From positions 1 through 40,598 of the forward strand of contig WLWY01000019.1 of the NCBI GenBank assembly GCA_012103325.1: a DNA stretch of 40,598 nucleotides, written 5' to 3'. Shown piece after piece: positions 16,731 through 25,412 of the stretch; the stretch's first letter is position 1, and every line of letters begins with the position of its first letter. The stretch comes from Alphaproteobacteria bacterium. Its GTDB lineage: Bacteria > Pseudomonadota > Alphaproteobacteria > UBA8366 > GCA-2717185. The notes beneath the pieces are model-generated. The model saw only the letters and a list, made by a program, of their open reading frames with translations. It made no database searches and was not told where the DNA came from. Position numbers and translations under genes: made by a program.

Positions 16731-17186
16731 CTAACCCGCCCGGTAATACCCGATCGATACGATCCCGATCTCGGCATGATCCGCGGCCATCCTGTAGGCT
16801 GCCGATTCCGCCACCCCGTCGCGAAATTCGGGGAGGTCGTCCGGCACGGCGCACCAGCGGTTCCCATCGCCGAGCGCGCGGAACGCATCAGTCGGCTGAA
16901 ACGCGTAGGTCAGTTTGAGTTGCCAGATGTCATCGTCATCGTCGCCATAGATAAGCTGCCGGGCCAGGCTCAGCCCGAAATGCTCCCCATCGCCCCAGTC
17001 GAAGGTGCCCCATTCGAACAGCAGCATGTCGGCATCGTCATGCGGTTCGCAGCCTTCGGCGCGCTCATCGCGATAGAAATCGAAGAACGCCGCGATGGTT
17101 GTCGGCAAACGCAAGACGTCGATATTGACGCCTTCCTGGATGAAGAAGGATTTGCACGCATCCAGCGCGGACCTGGGCGCAAACAT
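16731..17186 (-). CDS. Conserved hypothetical protein
   Basis: A 151-residue acidic soluble protein that I do not recognise by name. It has no signal peptide or membrane segment. Notable segments are FFIQEGVNIDVLRLP, a run of acidic and aromatic residues around MLLFEWGTFDWGDGEHFG, and a C-terminal IGIVSIGYYRAG. The ATG at 17186 begins 6 bp after the stop of the aminotransferase gene, with only a weak ribosome-binding site, so translation is probably coupled. Its 3' end is duplicated in diverged form at 14733-14766 on the far side of the ATPase gene. Confidence 0.7.
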   Translation of the reverse strand: MFAPRSALDACKSFFIQEGVNIDVLRLPTTIAAFFDFYRDERAEGCEPHDDADMLLFEWGTFDWGDGEHFGLSLARQLIYGDDDDDIWQLKLTYAFQPTDAFRALGDGNRWCAVPDDLPEFRDGVAESAAYRMAADHAEIGIVSIGYYRAG

Positions 17187-17192
17187 TAACCG

Positions 17193-18371
17193 TTAGCTGG
17201 TGGCGAGGAACTCAAGAGCGGCGTCGACACCGCCCTTTTCGTGCGGGATGCCTGCGGCTTCCAACGAAGCCTCGGTACCGGCGAGCGCGCCCAGAATCAT
17301 CGGCTCGTTCAGATAGCCCATGTGACCGATGCGGAAGGCTTTGCCGCGCGTCCTACCGAGACCCGAGCCGAGCGATACATCGAATTTCTCGCGCGCGGTA
17401 ATGCGCAGCGCATCCGCATCATACCCATCCGCGACGAGAATCGTGGTCACTGAGTTGGAACATTCGTCGGGATTGAGGGCGTTCAGCGATAACGCATTGG
17501 CGCGGCTCCAAACCGCAACCGCGCGACGAACGGCCTCCGCCAGGCGTTGATGACGTTCGAACGCATTTTCGAGACCTTCTTCCAGCACCATATCGAGGCC
17601 TTCGCGCAGCGCGAACAGCAGATGCTCGGGCGGTGTGCCGCAGAACCAGCGGTAATAGGCGTCCTCCAGCCGACGCTGCCAGTCCCAATAAAGCCGCGGT
17701 AATGTCGCCGTCTCGCACGCCGCGAGCGCCTTGGCGCTGACCGCATTGAAGGCGAGTCCCGGCGGTTGCATCAATCCTTTTTGCGAGCCGCCGACCGCCA
17801 CGTCGATGCCCCAGTCGTCCATGCGGAACTCGGCCGTGCCTAGCGCCGCAACGGTGTCCACCATGTAGAGCGCCGGATGCCCCGCATTGTCGATGGCGCG
17901 GCGCATCGCCGGCAGGTCGCTCGTGATACCCGTCGCCGTATCGGTATGGACGGTCAGGATCGCCTTGATCGCGTGCCCGGAATCTTCGCGCAGTTTCTGT
18001 TCGATGGCGTCCGGGTCGATCGCGTGACGCCAATCGCCAGGAATTTCGTCGACGACAATCCCGAAGGACTCGGCCATTTCCGCCCAATTCTGCGTGAAAT
18101 GGCCGTATTGCGGCACCAGGACGTGGTCGCCCGCAGACAGCGTGTTCACCAGCGCCGCTTCCCACGCGCCATGGCCATTACTGGCAAAACAGACGACTTC
18201 GCTTTCCGTCCGGAAAATCTTTTTCAAATCCACGAAGCAACTGCGTGTCATATCCAGGAACACAGGATCGGAAAAATCCATCGCAGGCTGCAGCATCGCA
18301 CGCAAAACCCGCTCCGGAATGTTGGTGGGACCCGGGGTATGCAGAAAGTTTCGACCGGTTGATGGCTTCAT
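17193..18371 (-). CDS. PLP-dependent class V aminotransferase (alanine/serine-glyoxylate type)
   Basis: A 392-residue class V aminotransferase. It starts with the family block FLHTPGPTNIPERVLRAM, has the SNGHGAWEA cofactor loop, the MVDTVAALG strand with the pyridoxal-contacting Asp, and the Schiff-base lysine in GGSQKGLMQPPG (about residue 199). The C-terminal GSGLGRTRGKAFRIGHMG carries the substrate-carboxylate arginine. Relatives transfer amino groups between serine, alanine or other amino acids and glyoxylate. The ATG at 18371 follows AAGGA. It is the first gene of a two-gene minus-strand unit with the hypothetical gene at 16731. Confidence 0.9.
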   Translation of the reverse strand: MKPSTGRNFLHTPGPTNIPERVLRAMLQPAMDFSDPVFLDMTRSCFVDLKKIFRTESEVVCFASNGHGAWEAALVNTLSAGDHVLVPQYGHFTQNWAEMAESFGIVVDEIPGDWRHAIDPDAIEQKLREDSGHAIKAILTVHTDTATGITSDLPAMRRAIDNAGHPALYMVDTVAALGTAEFRMDDWGIDVAVGGSQKGLMQPPGLAFNAVSAKALAACETATLPRLYWDWQRRLEDAYYRWFCGTPPEHLLFALREGLDMVLEEGLENAFERHQRLAEAVRRAVAVWSRANALSLNALNPDECSNSVTTILVADGYDADALRITAREKFDVSLGSGLGRTRGKAFRIGHMGYLNEPMILGALAGTEASLEAAGIPHEKGGVDAALEFLATS

Positions 18372-18512
18372 GGGTATGTGTCCTTGGAACGGCTAACAAA
18401 TGCTGGGTCGCGCAGAAGCGAATTTCACACTGTCATATTGCAGGAAACGCCTTAAGGAATTGCTTGTATTGGTTCTTAGCGCGATTCCGGTCGCAGGAAA
18501 AGCATTCCAATC

Positions 18513-19334
18513 TCAAATCATCGGGAGGAACTCTGCCGCCGCTTCTGCGATTGCGTCTTCGACGCTTCCATCGCCAATCAATGGTTGATGGATCGAAAAC
18601 CAACCGTCATAGCCATTCTGCTTCAACGCATCGATCAACAGCGCCGGATCGATACCCGAGCGGTCGCCCAGCGCAACGAAACGTACCGGCACCGGGCCGC
18701 GGCATCGGGTCGGGAAAACCGTTTCCGATGCCGGATCAAGCTGGATATTCTGGAAATAGACGTTGAACATGTGCGGCGCCAGCCGTTCGACCGCCGCCGG
18801 CCCGAAATCCTCGCCGCAGGCCAGCATATTCGCGGGTTCATAGGTGACGCCGAAATTGTCCCGCCCAACCCGCTTCAGAACATCGAGCGCGCCGTCTACG
18901 GTTTCGAACATCGACCCCCAATGCATCTGATGGCTCAGCCGCATACCCCGCTCCACCGCCTCGTCGGCCGCACGTTGCGCGAAGGCAATGTCGTCCTCAC
19001 CGTGCATCATGACGCGCAGCAGCGTGCAGTCGAGCGCCTCCGCAAGGTCGAGATACGGGGTGATAAGACGGAGCGGCACCGTCGCCGTGGCATCGTTTAT
19101 CGCAAGCGCCAGATCGCCGGTCACCATCGAAACGAGAAGTCCCAACCGGTCCAGCATCTCACGCACCTGACGGACCCGCTCTTGCGGGGATTCGATCCCG
19201 ACGACGGACGCGCGCATGGAAAGTCCGGAAAACCCGGCGGCTTTCGCACAAGCCGCGACGGTTTCAACCGGTACCGCGGCTACGTCCTTTCGTTTGGGCG
19301 ATTCCGCGATCCGTACCGACAGGGATAGTTTCAT
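18513..19334 (-). CDS. Sugar phosphate isomerase/epimerase-type TIM-barrel protein
   Basis: A 273-residue protein of the AP-endonuclease-2/xylose-isomerase-like TIM barrel family. Likely metal-site segments are MHWGSMFET (Glu), GVTYEPANM and the C-terminal WFSIHQPL (His). The substrate is unknown; such proteins isomerise or epimerise sugars and inositols or act on 2-keto acids. It is the last gene of a minus-strand operon, 7 bp after the enoyl-CoA hydratase stop. Confidence 0.82.
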   Translation of the reverse strand: MKLSLSVRIAESPKRKDVAAVPVETVAACAKAAGFSGLSMRASVVGIESPQERVRQVREMLDRLGLLVSMVTGDLALAINDATATVPLRLITPYLDLAEALDCTLLRVMMHGEDDIAFAQRAADEAVERGMRLSHQMHWGSMFETVDGALDVLKRVGRDNFGVTYEPANMLACGEDFGPAAVERLAPHMFNVYFQNIQLDPASETVFPTRCRGPVPVRFVALGDRSGIDPALLIDALKQNGYDGWFSIHQPLIGDGSVEDAIAEAAAEFLPMI

Positions 19335-19341
19335 CTTCGGT

Positions 19342-20103
19342 CTATTTACGCGCCTTCTGTTTCGCCGAAAAAGAGCGCGCGGCTTCTTCCAGACGGCCCG
19401 ACGCGGCGATCAAGGCGTTCAATTGCTTGCCCATGGCCAACGCATCGTCCAAGGGCATATTGACCGACGCCCGGTGCGACTCCTTGGTCAATGCAATCGC
19501 GTGCGGATCGCGTTCCAGCAGACGTTCGATGAATTTGGCTTCGATCTCCGCAAGCTCGTCCGCATCCGATGCGAGCCGATTGATCAAACCCATCTCATAC
19601 AAACGCCCGGCGTCGACCAAGTCGCCGAATACCAGCAACTCCAAGGCAAACCGAGGGCCCACCAGTTTGGACAGCACGGGCGTATTGATCACTGCGGGAA
19701 ATCCGTTCTGCATTTCCATCGCACCGAATCGGGCGGTGCGCTCGGCCAGCACGAAATCGCATGCCATCGCCAAGGTGAAACCGCCGGCAACCGCATAACC
19801 ACGCCCGACCGATACCGTCGGCGTCGCTGCGCGGTGCAATAGGTGGAAAATCCGTGTCCAGGCGTTGTCCGCCTCAAGCGCCGGCACAAACGTACCCGCA
19901 CCGCCGGCGGCATCGAGATCGCGGCCGGCGCAGAACTGGTCGGACACTCCTTTTATGAGAATACAGCGGCATTCAGGAGACGCGTCGCTTTCCGCGATAG
20001 CATCGCCCAAGGTACCTATCATGTCCCAGTTCAGCGCGTTGCGCCGTTCCGGCCTGTCGATGATTATCGTCGTCAGATACCCGTCACGCTGGACGCGTAT
20101 CAT
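19342..20103 (-). CDS. Enoyl-CoA hydratase/isomerase family protein
   Basis: A 253-residue crotonase. The two oxyanion-hole segments are visible: CAGRDLDAAGG and GYAVAGGFTLAMACDFVLAE. In the region that normally carries catalytic glutamates it has FGAMEMQNGFPAVINTP, so the exact reaction (hydration, isomerisation or another crotonase chemistry) cannot be assigned. Its ATG overlaps the stop of the Xre regulator gene (ATGA), and the TIM-barrel gene follows after 7 bp, so the three form one operon. The nearby CoA ligases suggest a CoA-thioester degradation pathway. Confidence 0.88.
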   Translation of the reverse strand: MIRVQRDGYLTTIIIDRPERRNALNWDMIGTLGDAIAESDASPECRCILIKGVSDQFCAGRDLDAAGGAGTFVPALEADNAWTRIFHLLHRAATPTVSVGRGYAVAGGFTLAMACDFVLAERTARFGAMEMQNGFPAVINTPVLSKLVGPRFALELLVFGDLVDAGRLYEMGLINRLASDADELAEIEAKFIERLLERDPHAIALTKESHRASVNMPLDDALAMGKQLNALIAASGRLEEAARSFSAKQKARK

Positions 20104-20570
20104 GCAACATCCTGTGCTACTTCCTCGTCGCCATCGTCTATGTCCTCGTCCGTCATGGAACGCGCCACCGCTTTTACGGCGAGGAAGATTGCGCGGCGTA
20201 CGGCGGCATCGGGAATAAGTCGGTAGGTTTTAACGAACTCCTGGACTTCAGGCTCATCGAACGGATTATCGTCCGCCGTAATGACGGGCGGCGTCGCTTG
20301 CGATGCGGCCTTCATATCGGTCGGCATGTCATCGAAGAAAAACGAAACCGGGACATCCAGCAAACGGGCAAACTCATGCAACTTACTGGCACTAATACGG
20401 TTCGTGCCTTTTTCGTACTTCTGAAATTGTTGAAAGGACAAGCCCACTTGATCGGCAAGGTAGGTTTGACTGTAATCCATCATAATTCGCCGATATCTCA
20501 GTCTGCTGCCGACATGGCGATCAATTTCTCGGACCTCTTCTTTCGTCAGCTTATTCGGCTGCTCGGGCAT
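20100..20570 (-). CDS. Xre-family transcriptional regulator
   Basis: A 156-residue regulator. The helix-turn-helix spans about residues 20-75 (VGSRLRYRRIMMDYSQTYLA, then VGLSFQQFQKYEKGTNRISASKL), the form widespread in Alphaproteobacteria. The C-terminal half is acidic (EVQEFVKTYRLIPDAAVRRA, tail rich in Asp/Glu) and could be an effector or oligomerisation region; the shikimate-kinase-like domain of BzdR/BoxR is absent. The start at 20570 has a perfect GGAGG ribosome-binding site. It leads the operon with the hydratase and TIM-barrel genes and is divergent from the lyase gene, so it probably controls both promoters. Confidence 0.9.
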   Translation of the reverse strand: MPEQPNKLTKEEVREIDRHVGSRLRYRRIMMDYSQTYLADQVGLSFQQFQKYEKGTNRISASKLHEFARLLDVPVSFFFDDMPTDMKAASQATPPVITADDNPFDEPEVQEFVKTYRLIPDAAVRRAIFLAVKAVARSMTDEDIDDGDEEVAQDVA

Positions 20571-20724
20571 TATAACCTCCGGTTGGAAAACGTAATGTAT
20601 TGCTCTATAGCACCAAATCGTCTGTTGGGCGATTCTCAATTCACAATATCGAGAGCGAGATACTATTTTACCTTGTTGCCTCTGCTCTCGCTAAAATTCG
20701 CATTTGCGGCTTGAGATAGCAATG

Positions 20725-20757
20725 TTATTGAATGGAATTTGTCCATTTTTTCAATAA
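20725..20757. promoter_or_regulatory. Operator-like palindrome in the divergent promoter region
   Basis: TTATTGAATGGA (20725-20736) is mirrored by TCCA (20742-20745) and TTCAATAA (20750-20757), an interrupted inverted repeat in an AT-rich stretch. It lies 39 bp before the lyase start and about 155 bp upstream of the Xre regulator start. It is a good candidate binding site for that regulator. Confidence 0.4.
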
Positions 20758-20795
20758 TTTAACCATAAATCACAACGCTTACTGGGAGATCCCGT

Positions 20796-22160
20796 ATGGA
20801 AGACAACCCAACATCGATGCGTGTACCGGAAGCCGGTATCCGCGCTCTGTTCACTATCGATGCGCGCTGGCAGGCGTGGCTCGATGTGGAAGCCGCACTC
20901 GCCAAGGCGGAAGCCGAACTCGGGGTCATTCCAGAGGCGGCCGCGGCCATAATCGTGGAACGGTCGCGGCTTGAACTGCTGGACCGTGACCGCGTCGAGG
21001 AAGGTCTGCGCCGGACGGCTCATCCTCTGGTCCCCCTGATATGGGATCTGGCGCGCGTCTGCGGCGATGACGCCGGCGGCTACGTCCATTGGGGCGCCAC
21101 CACACAGAATATTACCCAAACCGGGCAATTGCTGCTGCTGCGGCAGGCGCACTGGATTTTCCTTCGCCAGATCGGCCGTATCTTGACTGGAATGGCAGAC
21201 CTTGCGGAGCGGACCAAGGATATGGCGCTGCCCGGACGAACTCATGGCCAACATGCGGTGCCCGCGACATTCGGCTTCAAGGTCGGCATCTGGATCGATG
21301 AACTTTGCCGCCATACGGAGCGGCTCCGAGAAGCGGAACCGCGCGTCTTCTGCGCGATGCTGGGCGGGGCGGCCGGCACATTCGCCTCCTTTGGTGCACT
21401 GGGCCCGGACATTCAAGCGCGGATGGCAGCCCACCTCGACATGGTTCCCATGCCCGTTCCGGCTCGCACGATTGGCGACCACCAGGCCGAATATGTCTGT
21501 CTGCTCGGCATGCTCGCCGCGACGAGCAGCAAGATCGCGCGCGAAATCTATACCCAGATGAAACAGGAGTTCGGCGAGGTCGAAGAACCGGTCCCACCGG
21601 GTACGGTCGGCAGCAGCACAATGCCGCAGAAACGCAACCCAAAGCTGACGCAGGACATGATCGCGGCGGCGGCCGAGATACGCGCGTTGGTGCCGCTGGC
21701 GCTCGAAGCGATGCAGACCGAACACGAAGCCGACCGCACGACGAGCCTCATGATGTCCAGCGCGTTGCAAAAAAGCTGCGAACTGACCGGCGACATATTG
21801 AGCCGGATGGAGGCTCTGATCGCCGGCCTTCAGGTCGACGAAGGCCGCATGCGCCGTAATCTCGACCTGTCCGGCGGCTTGATCATGGGAGAGGCTCTGA
21901 TGCTGTCGCTCGGCGCCCATATCGGACGTCAGGAAGCCCATGACGCGATTTACGATGCCGCACAGGCTGCCGCGACCAGCGACAAATCCTTCGAATCTTT
22001 GCTCGCCAAGGAGGAAGCGGTTCGCGCACATCTGAGCGCCGACGAAGTCGCAGCTCTGCTCGACCCGACCGCCTATACGGGACAGTGCGCAGCCATCGCC
22101 ACCGAACAGGCCGCTCGGGGTCGCGAAATCGCAGCCGACCTGGCAAACCTGCCCGGCTAA
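20796..22160 (+). CDS. Fumarase/aspartase-superfamily lyase, PcaB-like
   Basis: A 454-residue lyase of the adenylosuccinate lyase/3-carboxy-cis,cis-muconate cycloisomerase group. It shows WLDVEAALAKAEAELG near the N terminus, the THGQHAVPATFG histidine segment, and the family signature GSSTMPQKRNP with its catalytic-loop serines. The length matches PcaB. Products could be a lactone from a carboxymuconate or a fumarate-type elimination; the pca genes expected for the protocatechuate pathway are not in the window, so the role is open. The ATG at 20796 follows GGGAGA. It is divergent from the Xre-led operon. Confidence 0.85.
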   Translation: MEDNPTSMRVPEAGIRALFTIDARWQAWLDVEAALAKAEAELGVIPEAAAAIIVERSRLELLDRDRVEEGLRRTAHPLVPLIWDLARVCGDDAGGYVHWGATTQNITQTGQLLLLRQAHWIFLRQIGRILTGMADLAERTKDMALPGRTHGQHAVPATFGFKVGIWIDELCRHTERLREAEPRVFCAMLGGAAGTFASFGALGPDIQARMAAHLDMVPMPVPARTIGDHQAEYVCLLGMLAATSSKIAREIYTQMKQEFGEVEEPVPPGTVGSSTMPQKRNPKLTQDMIAAAAEIRALVPLALEAMQTEHEADRTTSLMMSSALQKSCELTGDILSRMEALIAGLQVDEGRMRRNLDLSGGLIMGEALMLSLGAHIGRQEAHDAIYDAAQAAATSDKSFESLLAKEEAVRAHLSADEVAALLDPTAYTGQCAAIATEQAARGREIAADLANLPG

Positions 22161-22181
22161 TCGACAGCCTTGGTGTAGGCG

Positions 22182-22997
22182 TTATTCAATTAAGGACCGG
22201 ACAAAGGCCGCCATTCGATCCAGAACGACGTCGCGCGCCTGAATATGCGGCGAATGACCGCAGCCGGCTACGAGCAACGTCGTCACCGGACCCGATACGC
22301 CGCGGGCGATGGCGGCGACCTGGGCGGCGGTTCCGTATTCGTCGTCATTGCCCTGTATCGCAAGAACCGGGCAATCGATGGCGGGAAGTGCGTCTTCGAT
22401 ATTCCAGTCCTGAAACCAAGGCGCGGACCACATGTCGAACCAGGCCGTGAACATCGCTTCCGTCCCGACGCCGTGGTATCGCGCCAAGCGTTTACGAAAC
22501 CTCTCGTCTTGCCAGGCGCTCTTAGCCGCCGCAACACCGGCGCGCGATTCCGGCTCGACGAAGACGTGAGCGGCCTCGGTAACGACGCCCCGAACCCTTG
22601 CGCGACCAGCATGCAACAGGGCAATGGTGCCTCCATCGGAATGCCCGATGAGAATGGAATCGGTTACGCCACTGGCCGATAGAAGGGCGGGTAACACCGA
22701 ATACGCCTCATTCTCGAAATAGGTCAGATCTCGCATCGTCTCGGCCGGCCCGGAACCGCCATGTCCCAACCGGTCGTAAATAAGTGCAGAACACCCCGTC
22801 GCCGCGGATAGCGCATCCGGAAAATCCTTCCACATCCCGACGCACCCGAGGCCTTCGTGCAGGAACACGAGGATAGGCGCCGGTTCGCCAAGATTTGACG
22901 GTGCCGGAATCCTTCGAACCGCGATGCCCTGCCCGTTCACGTCGATGACGCAATCGCGGTCCCCTGCCATAGCGTTCCCGACGGTGTTAGACGGCAT
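22182..22997 (-). CDS. Alpha/beta hydrolase
   Basis: A 271-residue alpha/beta-hydrolase. Visible are the oxyanion segment FLHEGLGCVGMW, the strand and loop YDRLGHGGSG, the nucleophile elbow GHSDGG (Ser near residue 119), a likely catalytic Asp in IQGNDDEYGT and the His in VAGCGHSPH. Relatives are esterases, lactonases and enol-lactone hydrolases; beside a PcaB-like lyase, an enol-lactone substrate is conceivable. The start at 22997 has AAGG at good spacing; ATG 22970 is an alternative, and the frame stays open further up without family similarity. It is convergent with the lyase gene. Confidence 0.83.
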   Translation of the reverse strand: MPSNTVGNAMAGDRDCVIDVNGQGIAVRRIPAPSNLGEPAPILVFLHEGLGCVGMWKDFPDALSAATGCSALIYDRLGHGGSGPAETMRDLTYFENEAYSVLPALLSASGVTDSILIGHSDGGTIALLHAGRARVRGVVTEAAHVFVEPESRAGVAAAKSAWQDERFRKRLARYHGVGTEAMFTAWFDMWSAPWFQDWNIEDALPAIDCPVLAIQGNDDEYGTAAQVAAIARGVSGPVTTLLVAGCGHSPHIQARDVVLDRMAAFVRSLIE

Positions 22998-23355
22998 GAC
23001 CTTGCCGAAAACGCTGCAACCGATACTGGCTAATGTTGCGTCTCCCCATCCCAAACTGCGTCCTGGCACAAAATATAGGAAAACGTCCCCGATGAACCAA
23101 GCTCCACACGAATACAACGACACCTTCGATGGATAAATCCCATGCAAAGCCGCTGCATGAAGTCGGGATCGAGCTGGCGCCGGAAACACGACAAATCAGG
23201 GCTGAAAACACCGAAAGGCGGCCATCTCACATCACGCATTCGTGCGACCAGTGATCGCTTGACCTTTTACGCAACAGTCGCTACGAGTTTTCGCACAAAC
23301 AACAACCGACTTCAGTCGGAAAAAAATACGAGCGATGAGACAGGGAGCCAAAGGA

Positions 23356-23439
23356 ATGACAGCGCCGCAGCGCCATCCATTGCATATGTGGGGGCCACTA
23401 TTCGGTTTCTCTCTGGAGCAACGGAAAACGACGCCGTGA
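23356..23439 (+). CDS. Possible 27-residue leader ORF coupled to the acyl-CoA synthetase
   Basis: An ATG at 23356 is preceded by a good AAAGGA ribosome-binding site and opens 27 codons (MTAPQRHPLHMW...), ending in TGA at 23437-23439. That stop overlaps the GTG start of the synthetase gene (GTGA). The synthetase has only a poor ribosome-binding site of its own, so this short frame could feed ribosomes to it. The remaining 22998-23355 holds divergent promoters with nothing else recognisable. A non-functional frame is possible. Confidence 0.4.
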   Translation: MTAPQRHPLHMWGPLFGFSLEQRKTTP

Positions 23440-25412
23440 CGGTTTCTGTCGATATTTCCACCTACGATACATTCCCGAAACTCCTGCAATACAATGCGCG
23501 CGAACGCGGTCAGATGCCGGCGATGCGGGAAAAGGCCCTGGGCATCTGGCAAACCTGGAACTGGGCGGAAAGCGCCAAGGAGATCCGGTCGCTCGCCTGC
23601 GGGCTGAAGGCGCTCGGATGCAACGCCGGCGACAAACTTGCGATCATCGGCGACAATCGGCCCCGGCTTTACTGGTCGATGGCCGCCGCACAGTCGATCG
23701 GCGCCATCCCCGTACCCGTCTATCAGGACATGGTTGCCGACGAATTGGGATATGTCCTCGATCATGCTGAGATCCGTTTCGCGATCGCCGAAGATCAGGA
23801 GCAAGTGGACAAGCTGCTTCTCATTTCCGAAGGCCACGAGCCGCTTCACGCGATCATCTATGACGATCCTCGTGGAATGCGGCATTACACAGAGGACTAT
23901 CTGAATAGCTGTGATTCCGTCATCGAAAAGGGGCGAGCCTACGACGCAGCCAACCCCGATTTTTTCGACCAATCCGTAGCGGCGACCAAGGGCGATGACG
24001 CAGCCGTCATGGCGTATACGTCCGGCACCACCGGACGTCCGAAGGGCGTGGTATTAAGCCACACGAATGTGCTCAAGACGGCCTATAACGCGGCCGTGCG
24101 CGAAAATCTGCAGGAAACCGACAACATTCTGGCCTATCTGCCGATGGCATGGATCGGCGATCATATCTTTTCCTATGCGCAATCCTATGTCGTGGGCTTC
24201 TGTGTCTCCTGCCCTGAATCGCCGGACACGGTATTGACCGACCTGCGGGAACTCGGCCCTTCTTACTTCTTTGCGCCACCAACGATCTTCGAAAATCTTC
24301 TAACGACCGTGATGATCCGGATCGAAGACGCCAGTTGGATCAAACGGAAGATGTTCCACTATTTCATGGAAGTGGCACGCCGTTGCGGGCCGAAAATTCT
24401 GGACGGCGCACCCGTTTCGGTAACCGACAGAATTCTGTTCTGGCTGGGCAACATCCTCGTAATAGGGCCTCTCAAGAACAATCTTGGCTTAAGCCGTGTG
24501 CGGCTCGGCTACACGGCCGGAGAAGCGATAGGGCCTGATATTTTCAACTTTTACCGCGGCCTCGGCCTGAATCTGAAACAGCTTTACGGCAGCACCGAAG
24601 CCAGCGTGTTCGTCACCATTCAACCCGATGGGGAAATCAAACCGGATACCGTCGGCACCCCCGCCCCTGAGGTCGAGCTTCGGATTGCCGAAAATGGCGA
24701 GGTTCTGTTCCGCAGCCCCGGCGTCTTTCAAGAATATTACAAGAATCCCGAAGCGACAGCGGAAACGAAAACATCCGATGGCTGGGTGCATACCGGCGAT
24801 GCAGGTTTTATCGGCGAGGACGGGCACCTACGCATCATCGACCGCGCGAAGGACGTTGGAAAACTCAACAACGGTTCAATCTTCTCGCCGAAATATATCG
24901 AGAACAAACTGAAGTTCTTCCCGACCATTTCGGAAGCCGTAACCTTCGGCGACGGCCACGACTACGTATCCGCCTTTATCAATATCGACCTGAACGCGGT
25001 CGGCAACTGGGCCGAGAAGCAGAACATTTCCTATGCCAGCTATCAGGAACTTGCCGCCAGCCCATTGGTTTACGACCTTATTGCCGAACAAATCGCACAG
25101 GTGAACGCGGATTTGATGAAAGAAGAAAAGATGGCCGACTCGCAAATTCATCGTTTTCTAATTTTGAATAAGGAATTGGATGCCGACGATGGCGAATTGA
25201 CCCGAACACGCAAGGTTCGGCGCCGCATCGTGGCCGAGCGTTACAAGGCACTCATCGACGCCCTCAATTCCGATCAGACCCACTGCGAGATCGAAACGCA
25301 GGTCACATTCGAAGACGGCCGCACGGATACGGTGAAGGCCGACCTGGAGATTCGGAACGTGGACGTAACATCCAACGAGGCAGGCACATTGGCCCGCCAC
25401 GCTGCCGAATGA
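23436..25412 (+). CDS. Long-chain-type AMP-dependent acyl-CoA synthetase
   Basis: A 658-residue ANL enzyme of the long-chain fatty acyl-CoA synthetase type. Motifs include TSGTTGRPKGVVLSH, YGSTEASVF (A5), TGDAGFIGEDGHLRIIDRAKD (A7) and NNGSIFSPKYIENKLKF (A8). The start is placed at GTG 23436, because relatives begin a few residues before the DTFPKLL block, which begins at residue 11 here. The frame is open for 98 codons upstream with no family similarity. The gene's stop overlaps the livG start (ATGA), so it is part of the transport operon and probably thioesterifies the imported acid. Confidence 0.87.
   Translation: MTVSVDISTYDTFPKLLQYNARERGQMPAMREKALGIWQTWNWAESAKEIRSLACGLKALGCNAGDKLAIIGDNRPRLYWSMAAAQSIGAIPVPVYQDMVADELGYVLDHAEIRFAIAEDQEQVDKLLLISEGHEPLHAIIYDDPRGMRHYTEDYLNSCDSVIEKGRAYDAANPDFFDQSVAATKGDDAAVMAYTSGTTGRPKGVVLSHTNVLKTAYNAAVRENLQETDNILAYLPMAWIGDHIFSYAQSYVVGFCVSCPESPDTVLTDLRELGPSYFFAPPTIFENLLTTVMIRIEDASWIKRKMFHYFMEVARRCGPKILDGAPVSVTDRILFWLGNILVIGPLKNNLGLSRVRLGYTAGEAIGPDIFNFYRGLGLNLKQLYGSTEASVFVTIQPDGEIKPDTVGTPAPEVELRIAENGEVLFRSPGVFQEYYKNPEATAETKTSDGWVHTGDAGFIGEDGHLRIIDRAKDVGKLNNGSIFSPKYIENKLKFFPTISEAVTFGDGHDYVSAFINIDLNAVGNWAEKQNISYASYQELAASPLVYDLIAEQIAQVNADLMKEEKMADSQIHRFLILNKELDADDGELTRTRKVRRRIVAERYKALIDALNSDQTHCEIETQVTFEDGRTDTVKADLEIRNVDVTSNEAGTLARHAAE

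Noticed and set aside
20751..22031. 426-codon minus-strand open frame
   Set aside because: It lies entirely opposite the PcaB-like lyase gene, which has clear family motifs; the frame is a GC-rich antisense artefact.
23142..23435. 98-codon N-terminal extension of the long-chain-type synthetase
   Set aside because: The composition is unlike the family and relatives start just before the DTFPKLL block; the GTG at 23436 fits.
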